Source of the DNA: Prevotella sp.
Lineage (GTDB): Bacteria > Bacteroidota > Bacteroidia > Bacteroidales > Bacteroidaceae
Assembly (NCBI GenBank): GCA_017462915.1
Contig: JAFTQG010000042.1
Location: 18,890-82,889 of the forward strand
Direction: 5' to 3'
DNA: 64,000 nucleotides
Shown: in pieces, positions 16,672 through 26,338 of the stretch
How the letters are laid out: every line of letters starts with the position of its first letter
How positions within the stretch are numbered: the first letter of the stretch is position 1
The notes under the pieces: generated by a model
Databases searched by the model: none
Told to the model about the DNA's origin: nothing
The model's input: only the letters and a program-made list of their open reading frames with translations
Program-made: the position numbers and the translations under genes

Positions 16672-18024
16672 ATGAAAAGCATTTCATTAGACATCACGAA
16701 GGCGCAGCAGTTCTTGCCTGCAGGCGCTATCATGGCACTCAAGGAGCAGACTGTAGCTGCACGTAAAGGACTCGAAGAGGGTACTGTACCGGGAAACGAC
16801 TTCCTCGGATGGCTTCATCTCCCATCATCCATCACTCCAGAGTTCCTCGCTGAGGTAAAGGCCGTGGCACAGGACCTGCGTTCCAAGGCCGAGGTGATTG
16901 TCATTGCCGGCATCGGAGGCTCTTATCTTGGCGCGAAATGCGTTATAGAAGGTCTCTCAAACTCCTTCCAGTGGCTTGTAAAAGACGCGTCAGCTCCTGC
17001 TGTTGTCTTTGCCGGAAACAATATCGGCGAGGATTATCTCTATGAATTGACACAGTATCTGGAGGGCAAGACATTTGCCATCATCAATATCTCAAAGTCA
17101 GGTACGACAACAGAGACCGCGCTCACCTTCCGTCTGCTCAAGACACAGCTTGAGAAGCAGGTAGGCAAGGAAAAGGCAAAAGACCTCATTGTCGCAGTGA
17201 CAGACGCGAAGAAAGGTGCTGCGCGTACATGTGCAGACAAGGAGGGCTACCGCTCATTCATCATCCCTGACAATGTCGGCGGACGCTTCTCCGTACTTAC
17301 TCCTGTAGGCCTTCTCCCTATCGCATGTGCAGGAATAGACATCGAGCAGCTTGTTGCCGGTGCACAGGCTATGGAGAAGCAGTGTGCCGTTGATGTTCCT
17401 TTCGAGGAGAATCCGGCAGCTATCTATGCCGCAACACGTAACGCTCTGTATCAGAACGGCAAGAAGATAGAGATTCTTATCAACTACCAGCCAAAGCTCC
17501 ACTTCTACGCTGAATGGTGGAAGCAGCTTTTCGGCGAGTCTGAGGGTAAGGACAAGAAGGGCATATTCCCTGCTTCCTGCGACTTCACTACAGACCTTCA
17601 CTCCATGGGTCAGTGGATTCAGGACGGCGAGCGCACCATCTTCGAGACATGCATCTCTGTAGAGAATCCTGACAATAAATTGCTGTTCCCTTCTGACGAG
17701 GAGAACCTCTACGGTCTTAACTTCCTTGCTGGCAAGCGCATAGACGAGGTGAACAAGAACGCAGAGCTCGGCACACGTCTCGCACACGTTGACGGAGGTG
17801 TTCCTAATATCTTGATTTCCATCGAGAAACTCGATGCTTACAACTACGGCCAGCTCATCTATTTCTTCGAGATAGCATGTGGCATGTCTGGTCAGCTCCT
17901 CGGCGTCAATGCCTTCAACCAGCCTGGCGTAGAGGCTTACAAGAAGAATATGTTTGCACTTCTCGAGAAGCCTGGATATGAAGAGGAGACAAAGGCTATC
18001 CGTGCAAAACTTGCTGCTGAATAA
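16672..18024 (+). CDS. pgi: glucose-6-phosphate isomerase
   Basis: Interconverts glucose-6-phosphate and fructose-6-phosphate in glycolysis. 450 residues, the short Bacteroidetes/Firmicutes form. Visible: [13 protein letters not shown] (sugar-phosphate loop), [16 protein letters not shown] (SIS-domain phosphate-binding motif), the PGI signature [20 protein letters not shown] and the C-terminal [13 protein letters not shown] with the catalytic Lys. Monocistronic; a terminator follows. Confidence 0.97.
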   Translation: MKSISLDITKAQQFLPAGAIMALKEQTVAARKGLEEGTVPGNDFLGWLHLPSSITPEFLAEVKAVAQDLRSKAEVIVIAGIGGSYLGAKCVIEGLSNSFQWLVKDASAPAVVFAGNNIGEDYLYELTQYLEGKTFAIINISKSGTTTETALTFRLLKTQLEKQVGKEKAKDLIVAVTDAKKGAARTCADKEGYRSFIIPDNVGGRFSVLTPVGLLPIACAGIDIEQLVAGAQAMEKQCAVDVPFEENPAAIYAATRNALYQNGKKIEILINYQPKLHFYAEWWKQLFGESEGKDKKGIFPASCDFTTDLHSMGQWIQDGERTIFETCISVENPDNKLLFPSDEENLYGLNFLAGKRIDEVNKNAELGTRLAHVDGGVPNILISIEKLDAYNYGQLIYFFEIACGMSGQLLGVNAFNQPGVEAYKKNMFALLEKPGYEEETKAIRAKLAAE

Positions 18025-18050
18025 CATTCACAGGAGGCCAATCACATAAA

Positions 18051-18093
18051 AAAGTCGGCAGAGACAGGGCGTCGCCCCTACTCTGCCGACTTT
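18051..18093. terminator. terminator between pgi and clpB
   Basis: AAAGTCGGCAGAG (18051-18063) pairs perfectly with CTCTGCCGACTTT (18081-18093), with an inner GGGCG/CGCCC stem. It can serve both convergent genes. Confidence 0.8.
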
Positions 18094-18185
18094 CATTATA
18101 TTCTTATATCTGTAATCCGCTACTTATTCATAGACAGCCCATGTCGTATTGGAGGATAGAGCTTAGCGTGTTTTACAGACAGCAT

Positions 18186-20294
18186 TTACTTATTTGTAAA
18201 CGTCAGCCCTTCTCCTGAAGCGTCGACATTTATCGGATGTGCGGTAACCACTGTTCCGCTCAGCAACTGACGCGACAGCTCGTTGAGCAGCAGGTGCTGG
18301 ATAGCACGCTTCACAGGGCGCGCTCCGAAGTCCGGGTCATAGCCTTCACGTGCAAGAATGTCCATCGCGGCATCACTGACCTTGAGCGTGAATCCCTGTT
18401 CGGCAAGCATACCGATAACCTTGTTGACCTGTATGCGTACCACTTCCTTTATCTCCTTTTCGGAAAGTCTGTGGAAGTCGATGATTTCATCGATACGGTT
18501 GAGGAACTCAGGTCTCATTATCTGATGGAGCATCTCACGCTTGGCATTGGACGTCATGATTATTATGGTGTTCTTGAAGTTCACCGTGCGTCCCTTATTG
18601 TCCGTCAGCCTGCCGTCGTCAAGTACCTGCAGGAGAATGTTGAACACGTCAGGATGAGCCTTCTCTATCTCGTCAAAGAGCACTACGCTGTAAGGCTTTC
18701 TGCGGACAGCCTACGTGAGCTGGCCACCTTCATCATATCCAACATATCCCGGAGGCGCACCGATAAGTCTTGACACGCTGTATTTCTCCTGATACTCTGA
18801 CATGTCTATACGTGTCATCATTGTCTCATCGTTGAAGAGATAGTCGGCGAGAGCCTTTGCCAATTCTGTCTTTCCGACACCTGTAGTGCCAAGGAAGATG
18901 AAGCTGGCAATAGGACGCTTCGGGTCTTGCAGTCCGGCACGGGAACGGCGGACGGCATCAGAGACAGCCGTGATGGCTTCGTCCTGTCCTATGACACGCT
19001 TGTGGAGCTCGTCTTCAAGATGCAGCAACTTGTCCTTCTCGCTCTGCATCATCTTGCTGACAGGTATACCTGTCCAGCGGGCAACGACCTCTGCGATATC
19101 GTCTGCCGTAACCTCCTCACGTACAAGTGCGGAAGAGTCTCCCGGCTGTCCGTCACGCTTGGAAAGCAGTTCTGCCTGCGCCTTCTTGAGTTCTGCCTCA
19201 AGACCTTGCATCTGACCGTACCGTATCTCTGCCACACGGCCATAGTTGCCTTCACGCTCGGCTCTGTCTGCCTCAAATCTCAGACGCTCGATAAGTTCCT
19301 TCTTCTGCTGGATATTATTGATAAGGAGGCGCTCTCCCTCCCAGCGGTCACGGAATTCCTTCTCCTGTTTGCGGAGAGAGGAAATGTCATTGTCAAGCTG
19401 TGCAAGTTTCTCCTTGTTGTCCTCACGCTTTATAGCCTCACGCTCTATCTCCAGCTGTGCAAGCCTGCGGCTTATCTCGTCAAGCTCCTCTGGTACGGAG
19501 TCGCGTTCCATCCTGAGCTTTGCCGAAGCCTCGTCCATCAGGTCTATAGCCTTATCCGGCAGGAAACGCTCCGAGATGTATCGCTCCGACAGTTGTACGG
19601 CGGCAATGCAGGCATCATCCTGGATACGGACCTTGTGATGGTTCTCATATCTTTCCTTCAAGCCACGGAGGATGGAAATTGCACTCAGCTCGTCCGGCTC
19701 GTTGACCATGACGGTCTGGAACCTTCTCTCAAGAGCCTTGTCCTTCTCAAAATACTTCTGATACTCATTGAGGGTCGTTGCACCGACAGCTCTCAGTTCG
19801 CCACGGGCAAGGGCTGGTTTCAGGATATTTGCGGCATCCATGGCACCATCGCCTGCACCGGCGCCTACAAGCGTGTGTATCTCGTCTATGAAGAGGATGA
19901 TTTCGCCGTTAGACTGTACCACCTCGTTCACAACGCCTTTAAGACGCTCCTCAAACTCACCTTTATACTTCGCTCCTGCTATAAGCGCACCCATATCAAG
20001 GGTGTACAGCTGCTTGCGCTTGAGGTTTTCCGGGACATCGCCTCTGACAATCCTCTGCGCCAGCCCTTCTACTATAGCGGTCTTTCCCGTACCAGGCTCA
20101 CCGATGAGTATCGGGTTGTTCTTAGTACGGCGCGAGAGTATCTGCAAGACGCGGCGTATCTCTTCGTCACGGCCGATGACCGGGTCAAGTTTTCCCAGCC
20201 GTGCATCCTCCACAAGATTCTTTGCATACTTAGGAAGATGCTGCAGGGAGGTGTTTGCATCGTTCCCTGCATTGCTTCTGTTGTAATTGTTCAT
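18186..20294 (-). pseudogene. clpB: ClpB-type AAA+ disaggregase, N-domain-less, interrupted by in-frame amber TAG at 18711-18713
   Basis: A ClpB/Hsp104-type unfoldase that resolubilises aggregates with DnaK. From ATG 20294 (preceded by AAGGAG 6 bp upstream) the frame encodes NBD1 with Walker A GEPGTGKT (65-72) and Walker B LFIDEIH (about 135), the middle coiled-coil domain (about 270-400) and NBD2 Walker A GTTGVGKT (469-476). After [13 protein letters not shown]-like residues the expected Glu codon is TAG (codon 528). The frame then continues unbroken with [20 protein letters not shown] to a normal C-terminus, about 701 codons in all. The usual N-terminal substrate domain (about 150 residues) is absent. 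Premature termination would remove NBD2 Walker B and sensor residues. Alternatives are a sequencing error or suppression. Confidence 0.9.
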
Positions 20295-20375
20295 GGTTTA
20301 CTCCTTTCTTTTATATGCTTCTGTTATATCCTTTTCGTTATCACGACAACTGTCAATATGCTATATACCGACGGT

Positions 20376-20461
20376 GTCATTCTAAAACAAAGAACCTCAA
20401 AGGTCATGCCTCTGAGGTTCTCATGTCATTTTGGCATCTATCGGATGTCAAAATGTCAATC
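20376..20461 (-). terminator. tandem hairpins between the deacetylase gene and clpB
   Basis: Two inverted repeats: AGAACCTCA with TGAGGTTCT (about 20390-20421) and TGTCATTTTGGCAT with ATGTCAAAATGTCA (about 20424-20459). They lie after the deacetylase stop and before the clpB start on the same strand, so they may terminate the first or regulate the second. Confidence 0.5.
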
Positions 20462-20489
20462 TTGCAAGTATAATCCTGTCTTCTGAAAA

Positions 20490-21167
20490 TCAATCGAAAG
20501 TCTTGAACTCATATCCCTGCGACTTAAGCCATCTCAACGATGCCGGCAGGGCGAAATACAGCTTGTCTATTGACTTCAACGAGTCATGGAATGTTATTAT
20601 GCTGCCGTTTCGGGTGTAGTTCTTCACATTGCGCACCACATCATACGGGGAAAGGAGCTTGGAATAGTCACGCGTGACAAGATCCCACATCACGATACGC
20701 AACTTGTTCTTATACCGCAGATATTGTGTCGGGAGCATCCAGCCGTGAGGCGGACGGAACAGAAGGTTCTGCCCACGTATCTGTCCTTTCCTGTCAGAAT
20801 CGCCACAGGTTTTCTGAAGGAAAGGATTATACTCGTCCATCACCCTGAAACACTTGTCGACATTCCTCTCAAAGAAACTGATCGTATGGCGTGCAGACCC
20901 GATGTGATTGTAAGTGTGGTTGCCCACCTGATGGCCGTCCTCAAGTATCTGACGGTACAGGTCTGGATACTTATGGACATTGTCTCCAACGACAAAGAAG
21001 GTTGCCTTTATGTCAAACTCGCGCAACGTCTTGAGGATATACGGAGTAGACTCCGGTATCGGGCCATCATCAAAGGTCAGATATACCGAGTGCTCGTTTT
21101 CGTCCATACGCCACAATGCCTTAGGGTAAAGCCATCGCAACCATTTTGACGGTTGTTCTATAAACAT
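20490..21167 (-). CDS. polysaccharide deacetylase (NodB domain)
   Basis: A carbohydrate esterase family 4 protein of 225 residues. Motifs: YLTFDDGP (catalytic Asp and first metal Asp), NHTYNHIG (metal His pair), LFRPPHGW and the late ITFHDS motif. No signal peptide is evident; the start (MFIEQPSKWLRWLYPKALWR) is amphipathic, so the protein may be cytoplasmic or membrane-associated. The substrate (N-acetylated glycan) is not determinable. The whole upstream region to the DUF2723 gene stop is a MITE-like copy that ends directly at this ATG. Confidence 0.93.
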   Translation of the reverse strand: MFIEQPSKWLRWLYPKALWRMDENEHSVYLTFDDGPIPESTPYILKTLREFDIKATFFVVGDNVHKYPDLYRQILEDGHQVGNHTYNHIGSARHTISFFERNVDKCFRVMDEYNPFLQKTCGDSDRKGQIRGQNLLFRPPHGWMLPTQYLRYKNKLRIVMWDLVTRDYSKLLSPYDVVRNVKNYTRNGSIITFHDSLKSIDKLYFALPASLRWLKSQGYEFKTFD

Positions 21168-21358
21168 AAGCAGGTCAACTAAATTAAACTATATAATAAA
21201 GCAAATGCCTTGAGCTTGCATGTATAAACGCAGTTATTTTTGACTGTTCCTCCTTGCCACTCCGTCACATAGCCCGCTATGTTCCTTCATTACAAGAATA
21301 AGACATTTCAAAAATAACTGCGTTTTATATCATACATTGATTTGGTTCACTTCCTTAC
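21168..21358. mobile_element. MITE-like element family 1, diverged copy 3
   Basis: Left end GGTCAACTAAATTAAACTAT and right end ACATTGATTTGGTTCACTTC align with copies 1 and 2, with changed terminal bases. The arms carry GCAGTTATTTTTGA on both sides, where copies 1 and 2 have TTGTT-type arms, so pairing is retained though the sequence changed. The centre CATAGCCCGCTATG is intact. It fills the entire gap between two same-strand genes. Confidence 0.65.
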
Positions 21359-21359
21359 C

Positions 21360-24300
21360 TTAAAACTCGTCAGGAATTATTCCGCCCTTGTTCTGGTATG
21401 CATACACTGTCGCCGAGAGCTGCTTCACCATCTTGTCAGCCTGCGCTGTATCAACGGTCTCCGTCAGGTCTATGAGCGAGCGCATGACATATATCTGATA
21501 AAGACAGTCGCGCTGTGCCTGACTGAAGCGGTTTGCATCGAGAGACATGTACCAGCGCATATACTGCTGACAGTTCTTCCACATGCTGCCGACAATGCGC
21601 AGAGCCTCCTGCTTCATTCCAAGCTGTGCGTAGCAGCGGATAATGTCAAGGCCTCCTGAGAGATAGGACGTCGGGACATTATACTCAGGCATCACCTTAT
21701 TCATGTAAGCCAGCACCTTCTTTGCCTTGGCCGTCTGTCCTTCGGCTATGAGGTTCAGGGCAAGACCGGCAAACAGGCGTTTGTGCGTATAGCACATGCG
21801 CGATACCGTCTCATCGAGATAGAGCCCCTTCTTGTCAAGTCCGCCGAACTTGAAGCGTTTCATCACATTATTATATACGCGCTCCGTATCATAGTTCCTT
21901 GCGCCTTCCACATTTGTGGTGAAAGGAGTGATACGGTTGACAAGACCTTCCTGCACAAAGTTATCACCGAGATTCATGTAGTTTTCCTGTCCCACTGTGA
22001 GAGCGACATATAGTGGACGCGTCCAGTTGGCATTGGCAAGCATCTCCAGGAGCATGAGGTCGCCCTTGTAAAGCGCACGCTTGCCAGCAAGAGAGATAAT
22101 CATCCTGTCCGGTATGGTATCGGCAGCCATCATCATGCCGGATTTCCTCACAGCCTCCTTGTCGACAGTAAGATAGAGAGTATCCGTAGGGATGATATGC
22201 GTACCCTCCTCGTCCGTACCTTCACGAACCCAGTACTTGAGGATATTCTTCACCTCAAACGGCTCCTCACCCCATGCCTTCTTTGCAGCCTCAGGATTAT
22301 CCTTGTAGAGCTGCAGTATCTGTGCTTTATATTCCGGCTCTATGGACACATACTCGTTGGTACCGGAGCAGTAGTCTACACGTGGCCATGTGATAGGAAG
22401 AGAAGGAGAGTCGTAAGCCGGACGCACCATCTGGTCTATATACCAGTCTGTCTGCAGATAGGAAAGGTTGCAGACACGTGCGTTCGTGCCGACACCCTCC
22501 ACATCCTGATTGTACCAGAGAGGGAACGTGTCATTGTCGCCGTTCGTGAATATTATAGGATAGCCTGTGTCCTGCATGGAGTTGAGATAGTTCTGTCCGA
22601 AGTCACGGCAGGTATAGCGTCCTGAACGGTCGTGGTCGTCCCATGTCTGGCTTGCCATCTGTATCGGGACGAGAAGACATACCAGTCCGACGACAGCGGC
22701 AATGCCTGCATTGCTCATCTTCAGCTTACGCTCTATGATGTCAAGTATCGCGGCTACGCCCATACCACACCAGATGGCGAAAGCGTAGAACGAGCCTGCA
22801 TACGCATAGTCGCGCTCACGAGGCTGGCTCGGTGTCTGGTTAAGATAGAGTACGATGGCAAGACCTGTCATGAAGAACAGGAAGAACACCACCCAGAACT
22901 GCTGTATGCCCTTGTCGCCGCGGAATGCCTGCCAGAAGAGACCTATCAGGCCGAGCAGCAACGGGAGACAGTAGAAGACATTATGTCCCTTGTTTTCCTT
23001 CAGTTCGTCAGGCAGAAGCGACTGGTCTCCGAGCATCATGTTGTCTATGAACGGGATTCCCGTTATCCAGTTGCCGTGCTCCAGTTCGCCGTTGCCCTGC
23101 AAGTCGTTCTGACGGCCTGCAAAGTTCCACATGAAATATCTCCAGTACATGAAGTTGCACTGATATGAGAGGAAGAACCTTATATTCTCTGCCATTGTCG
23201 GCATCTTCACCATTATCTCCTCGCCGCAACGGTCGAAAGGCACCTCCGTGCCCTGCACTCCGCCCATCCAGTCCTCGTACTGCTGTGCGTGTGCCGAGCT
23301 GTGCATACGTGGGAAGAGCATATTCTGCGCATAGACATACTTATCCTTCGTGCGCACTGTGAAATATCTGTCAGGCTCATCCTCGCTGTGCTTCTCCACC
23401 TTCTGTATTATCGGTGCACCTGTCTTCATCACAGGCTTGCATATATTTCCATCAACCTCCAGAGCCACCTGCGACGTGTACGCCTCACCGTATGCCAATG
23501 GTCTGTCGCCATACTGGTCACGGCTGAGATAGTTGCCGAGAGTGAATATGTCCTCTGGAGAGTTCTGATCCATAGGAGGATTGGCTGCCGAGCGTATGAC
23601 AATGACAGCGTATGTGCTGTAGCCTATCATAAGCATCAGCATACAGAGGAGTGCGGTATTCTTGAACCGTGATGTGACAAACGCCTTTCCACCACGCTTA
23701 TACTGCAACACGCCCCACAGGATGGCAAGAACCACGATACCTGTCACCGCAGCAGACCATCCGTAGCCATAGAACGGTATGCCAAGCATACCCACCGAGG
23801 CGAGGAAAGAGATGTCTTCACGCTTCTTGTTCTTACCCATGAAACTCTCGTAGATAGCCCAGAGAACCGTACCCACAAGGAGCACAAGATATATGATGAC
23901 GCCTGTATTGAACGGACATGAAAGGGTATTCACGAAGAACAGTTCACACCCTCCTCCTACAGTGATTAGTCCCGGCACAACACCATAGAGCACCGCAGCG
24001 ACTATAGCAAAGGATACCGCAAGCGCAGCAAGAGACCCCTTGAGATTGGCTGCAGGATTCTTCTTATAATAATATACCAGCACTATCGCCGGGATACATA
24101 GGAGATTCAGCAGATGGACACCGATAGAGAGGCCTGTCATATAGGCTATCAGCACAAGCCAGCGGTCGCTGTGAGGCTGGTCGGCATTGTCCTCCCATTT
24201 GAGGATGAGCCAGAACACCACTGCCGTGAACGCCGACGAATAGGCATAGACCTCGCCTTCTACCGCCGAGAACCAGAATGTATCCGAGAATGTGTATATC

Positions 24301-24686
24301 AAAGCACCCACAAGTCCCGAAGCCTCAATGGCTATCAGACGTGTCGTGCTTATGACCGTATCACTGCCTACAAGCAACTTGCGCGTAAGATGGGTGATGG
24401 ACCAAAACAGGAACAGGATACACAGTGCCGACAACAGTGCCGACATCGTGTTCACCATCATCGCCACCTGCGACGGGTCGCTGGCAAACTGCGAGAAGAT
24501 ATTGGCCGTGAGCATAAAGAACGGCGCGCCCGGCGGATGCCCCACTTCAAGTTTGTAGCCTGTGGTAATAAACTCTGGACAGTCCCAAAAAGAGGCTGTC
24601 GGTTCGATGGTAGAGCAATAGACGAAAGCCGCGACAAGGAATGTCAGCCAGCCCATGACATTGTCTACGAGTCTAAACTTCTTCAT
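21360..24686 (-). CDS. GT117/DUF2723 polytopic membrane glycosyltransferase-like protein
   Basis: 1108 residues. The N-terminal third begins MKKFRLVDNVMGWLTFLVAAFVYCSTIEPTAS and holds the DUF2723 block (SFWDCPEFITTGYKLEVGHPPGAPFF), a GT-C-like fold; about twelve or more hydrophobic helices extend to roughly residue 700. The large C-terminal soluble part (about 700-1108) includes a helical repeat-like segment after TYKHKRLFAGLALN. The family is listed as GT117 and thought to glycosylate exported proteins in Bacteroidetes; the substrate is unknown. A TATCTTTG box lies at 24767-24774. Confidence 0.9.
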   Translation of the reverse strand: MKKFRLVDNVMGWLTFLVAAFVYCSTIEPTASFWDCPEFITTGYKLEVGHPPGAPFFMLTANIFSQFASDPSQVAMMVNTMSALLSALCILFLFWSITHLTRKLLVGSDTVISTTRLIAIEASGLVGALIYTFSDTFWFSAVEGEVYAYSSAFTAVVFWLILKWEDNADQPHSDRWLVLIAYMTGLSIGVHLLNLLCIPAIVLVYYYKKNPAANLKGSLAALAVSFAIVAAVLYGVVPGLITVGGGCELFFVNTLSCPFNTGVIIYLVLLVGTVLWAIYESFMGKNKKREDISFLASVGMLGIPFYGYGWSAAVTGIVVLAILWGVLQYKRGGKAFVTSRFKNTALLCMLMLMIGYSTYAVIVIRSAANPPMDQNSPEDIFTLGNYLSRDQYGDRPLAYGEAYTSQVALEVDGNICKPVMKTGAPIIQKVEKHSEDEPDRYFTVRTKDKYVYAQNMLFPRMHSSAHAQQYEDWMGGVQGTEVPFDRCGEEIMVKMPTMAENIRFFLSYQCNFMYWRYFMWNFAGRQNDLQGNGELEHGNWITGIPFIDNMMLGDQSLLPDELKENKGHNVFYCLPLLLGLIGLFWQAFRGDKGIQQFWVVFFLFFMTGLAIVLYLNQTPSQPRERDYAYAGSFYAFAIWCGMGVAAILDIIERKLKMSNAGIAAVVGLVCLLVPIQMASQTWDDHDRSGRYTCRDFGQNYLNSMQDTGYPIIFTNGDNDTFPLWYNQDVEGVGTNARVCNLSYLQTDWYIDQMVRPAYDSPSLPITWPRVDYCSGTNEYVSIEPEYKAQILQLYKDNPEAAKKAWGEEPFEVKNILKYWVREGTDEEGTHIIPTDTLYLTVDKEAVRKSGMMMAADTIPDRMIISLAGKRALYKGDLMLLEMLANANWTRPLYVALTVGQENYMNLGDNFVQEGLVNRITPFTTNVEGARNYDTERVYNNVMKRFKFGGLDKKGLYLDETVSRMCYTHKRLFAGLALNLIAEGQTAKAKKVLAYMNKVMPEYNVPTSYLSGGLDIIRCYAQLGMKQEALRIVGSMWKNCQQYMRWYMSLDANRFSQAQRDCLYQIYVMRSLIDLTETVDTAQADKMVKQLSATVYAYQNKGGIIPDEF

Positions 24687-24766
24687 TCTTCTGTTTTTGT
24701 TTTTTCTGTATTCCGCTCGTTCTCCGTGGTATCCACGACACTACGGCACGAATCTTAAATAATGTG

Positions 24767-24774
24767 CAAAGATA
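24767..24774 (-). promoter_or_regulatory. -7 box of the GT117/DUF2723 gene
   Basis: Reverse strand TATCTTTG, 81 bp before the start codon. No clear -33 element. Confidence 0.35.
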
Positions 24775-24949
24775 TAAAAAATAACTGACAGAGAGAACGG
24801 CTTTTATAAGAAAATACGTTTTCGTAAGATAATTTAAGCAACAGGGATAAAAGACAATAAATTCCTGAAACAAGATGCAGACTCACAAATAAAGGCAAAA
24901 ACAAGCCGTTGGAATTTAGTAATATTAGAGCCAATACCTCATAAACGAA

Positions 24950-25010
24950 ATGCCCATTAATCCCAATCGGTCATTAATCCAAGGGTTTAATAGCGTTGCA
25001 TGGATTACAT
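24950..25010. repeat. possible relic of family 2 inverted-repeat element
   Basis: CCCAATCGGTCATTAATCC resembles the CCCAAATCGGTCATTAGA end of the element at 40801. A partial reverse match GGATTA lies nearby. The rest of 24775-25043 is AT-rich with no gene seen. Confidence 0.35.
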
Positions 25011-25043
25011 CACACCCAAGACATTGTATCTGACAAACAGACT

Positions 25044-25079
25044 ATTAGGGACAAACATTTCTTGATGTTTGCCCCTAAT
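25044..25079 (-). terminator. hairpin downstream of the UDG-like gene
   Basis: ATTAGGGACAAACAT pairs with ATGTTTGCCCCTAAT (one mismatch). It lies 48 bp after the stop. No T-run follows. Confidence 0.55.
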
Positions 25080-25126
25080 TTATCGCCTAATGAAGCATAC
25101 AGTCTCGTTTGATTTTGTTCAAATAC

Positions 25127-26269
25127 TTATTTGCTTGATAAAACTTCATTAAACCTGGCAGAGATCTCTTTTATCTCTGTCATAATCTGATTGCAAAGGT
25201 CTTCTGCAGATGTTCCGTTATATGCCCTCATATTCTTAACTCCCAAACAAGTCGCACTTACCTCATACCCGAATTGTCCGAGAACTTGCAGGAACTCTGC
25301 TGTACAACAGTAATTGGCATTCGGATTGTCATAATGAATCTTGCCGTTGTAATCTATATGACGCCAATATACATGCTGTTTGCGTTTTTGAGCAACGACA
25401 ACAGCTTCACAGATAGGGTTTACCTTTAATCTCACTGCATCCTGTTTCTTTTCTAAGACATCATATCGATTAGCGATTAAATGCATGACCTCTTGGGCAA
25501 TATCGTAAGAAACATTAGGCGCCGGTCTATAATTCCGAACCGCCAACAACTCTGAGCCACACTCCTTTTGCAGCATTTCTTTCATCTCCGAGAGTGACAA
25601 CGCAAGATTATCCTTGATTATCTTTATTGACTTTTTCACCAAAGCCACCTGAGGATTGGTATAGAAAGAAGCCGGATGATATATACCGACATACGTGAGT
25701 TCATGCAAGCGTCCGATTATTAGTATATTGCCAAAAACCTTCTCTTGTGCAAACCCATTACCATACTTTGCCCGTAGAATCCCGAAACAGTTAGAACCAC
25801 TGAGAGCTACAACCAGTTGAGGTGAAAGAATATCTATTAAATCAATCGTGTATGGGAGTGTTTCTTCAAGAAGTCCTTTTGGCAACTGATTCGCTTTTTT
25901 CGTATTGAAAAATGTTGCATTGGTGTAGATGATGTCATTATCCCCAAAACGCTCTACAGGAAAGGCCTCCGACAATAATCTTTTTGTTTTTTGCCAGAAT
26001 CTCCACGTGCCTCGGGTGGACCACGCCTTGTTTCCAGCCAAGAGATGTTCACCTGTAGCATCTTCTTTATTCAATGCCCATACCTCGTTGGCTTTCTGGT
26101 CTGTATAACTGCCACCTGAGCCAGGATTGATACCCATGACAACAACCTTGACAGGTTCTGTAATGTCATTCAGCGGAGTCTGCTGGTAAAATGCCAGATC
26201 ATTTGATTCAGCAAGATGAACATATGCTTGGGCAGTCTTATCAGCCCAAAACTTTAGCTTTTCTTTCAT
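25127..26269 (-). CDS. uracil-DNA-glycosylase-superfamily-like protein with extra C-terminal domain
   Basis: 380 residues. The N-terminal half shows the UDG-fold layout: VKVVVMGINPG (motif A-like, about 40-50), ILSPQLVVALSGSNCFG (about 148-163) and GIYHPASFY (HPAS at 198-201, motif B-like). A second part (about 220-380), with repeated aromatic and charged residues, has no family I recognise. The HPxS and GxNPG residues suggest a DNA base-excision or nucleic-acid role, but the catalytic water-activating Asp or Asn is not obvious. The gene is AT-richer than its flanks and isolated by long gaps on both sides, compatible with acquisition. Confidence 0.6.
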   Translation of the reverse strand: MKEKLKFWADKTAQAYVHLAESNDLAFYQQTPLNDITEPVKVVVMGINPGSGGSYTDQKANEVWALNKEDATGEHLLAGNKAWSTRGTWRFWQKTKRLLSEAFPVERFGDNDIIYTNATFFNTKKANQLPKGLLEETLPYTIDLIDILSPQLVVALSGSNCFGILRAKYGNGFAQEKVFGNILIIGRLHELTYVGIYHPASFYTNPQVALVKKSIKIIKDNLALSLSEMKEMLQKECGSELLAVRNYRPAPNVSYDIAQEVMHLIANRYDVLEKKQDAVRLKVNPICEAVVVAQKRKQHVYWRHIDYNGKIHYDNPNANYCCTAEFLQVLGQFGYEVSATCLGVKNMRAYNGTSAEDLCNQIMTEIKEISARFNEVLSSK

Positions 26270-26338
26270 ATATAGATCCTTTTGGTTAATAAAATATCAA
26301 CAGCGACGGATGGTTACAATATTAAGCATCTATAAGAG

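Noticed and set aside
18684-18716. Frameshift in clpB
   Set aside because: The two parts are in the same frame; only a TAG codon separates them, so it is a nonsense change.
20376-20461. A CIRCE-type heat-shock operator before clpB
   Set aside because: The inverted repeats do not resemble CIRCE (TTAGCACTC-N9-GAGTGCTAA).
18927-20486. 519-codon open frame on the plus strand
   Set aside because: It is the antisense of the strongly conserved ClpB frame and has no recognisable protein features; a high-GC third-position shadow.
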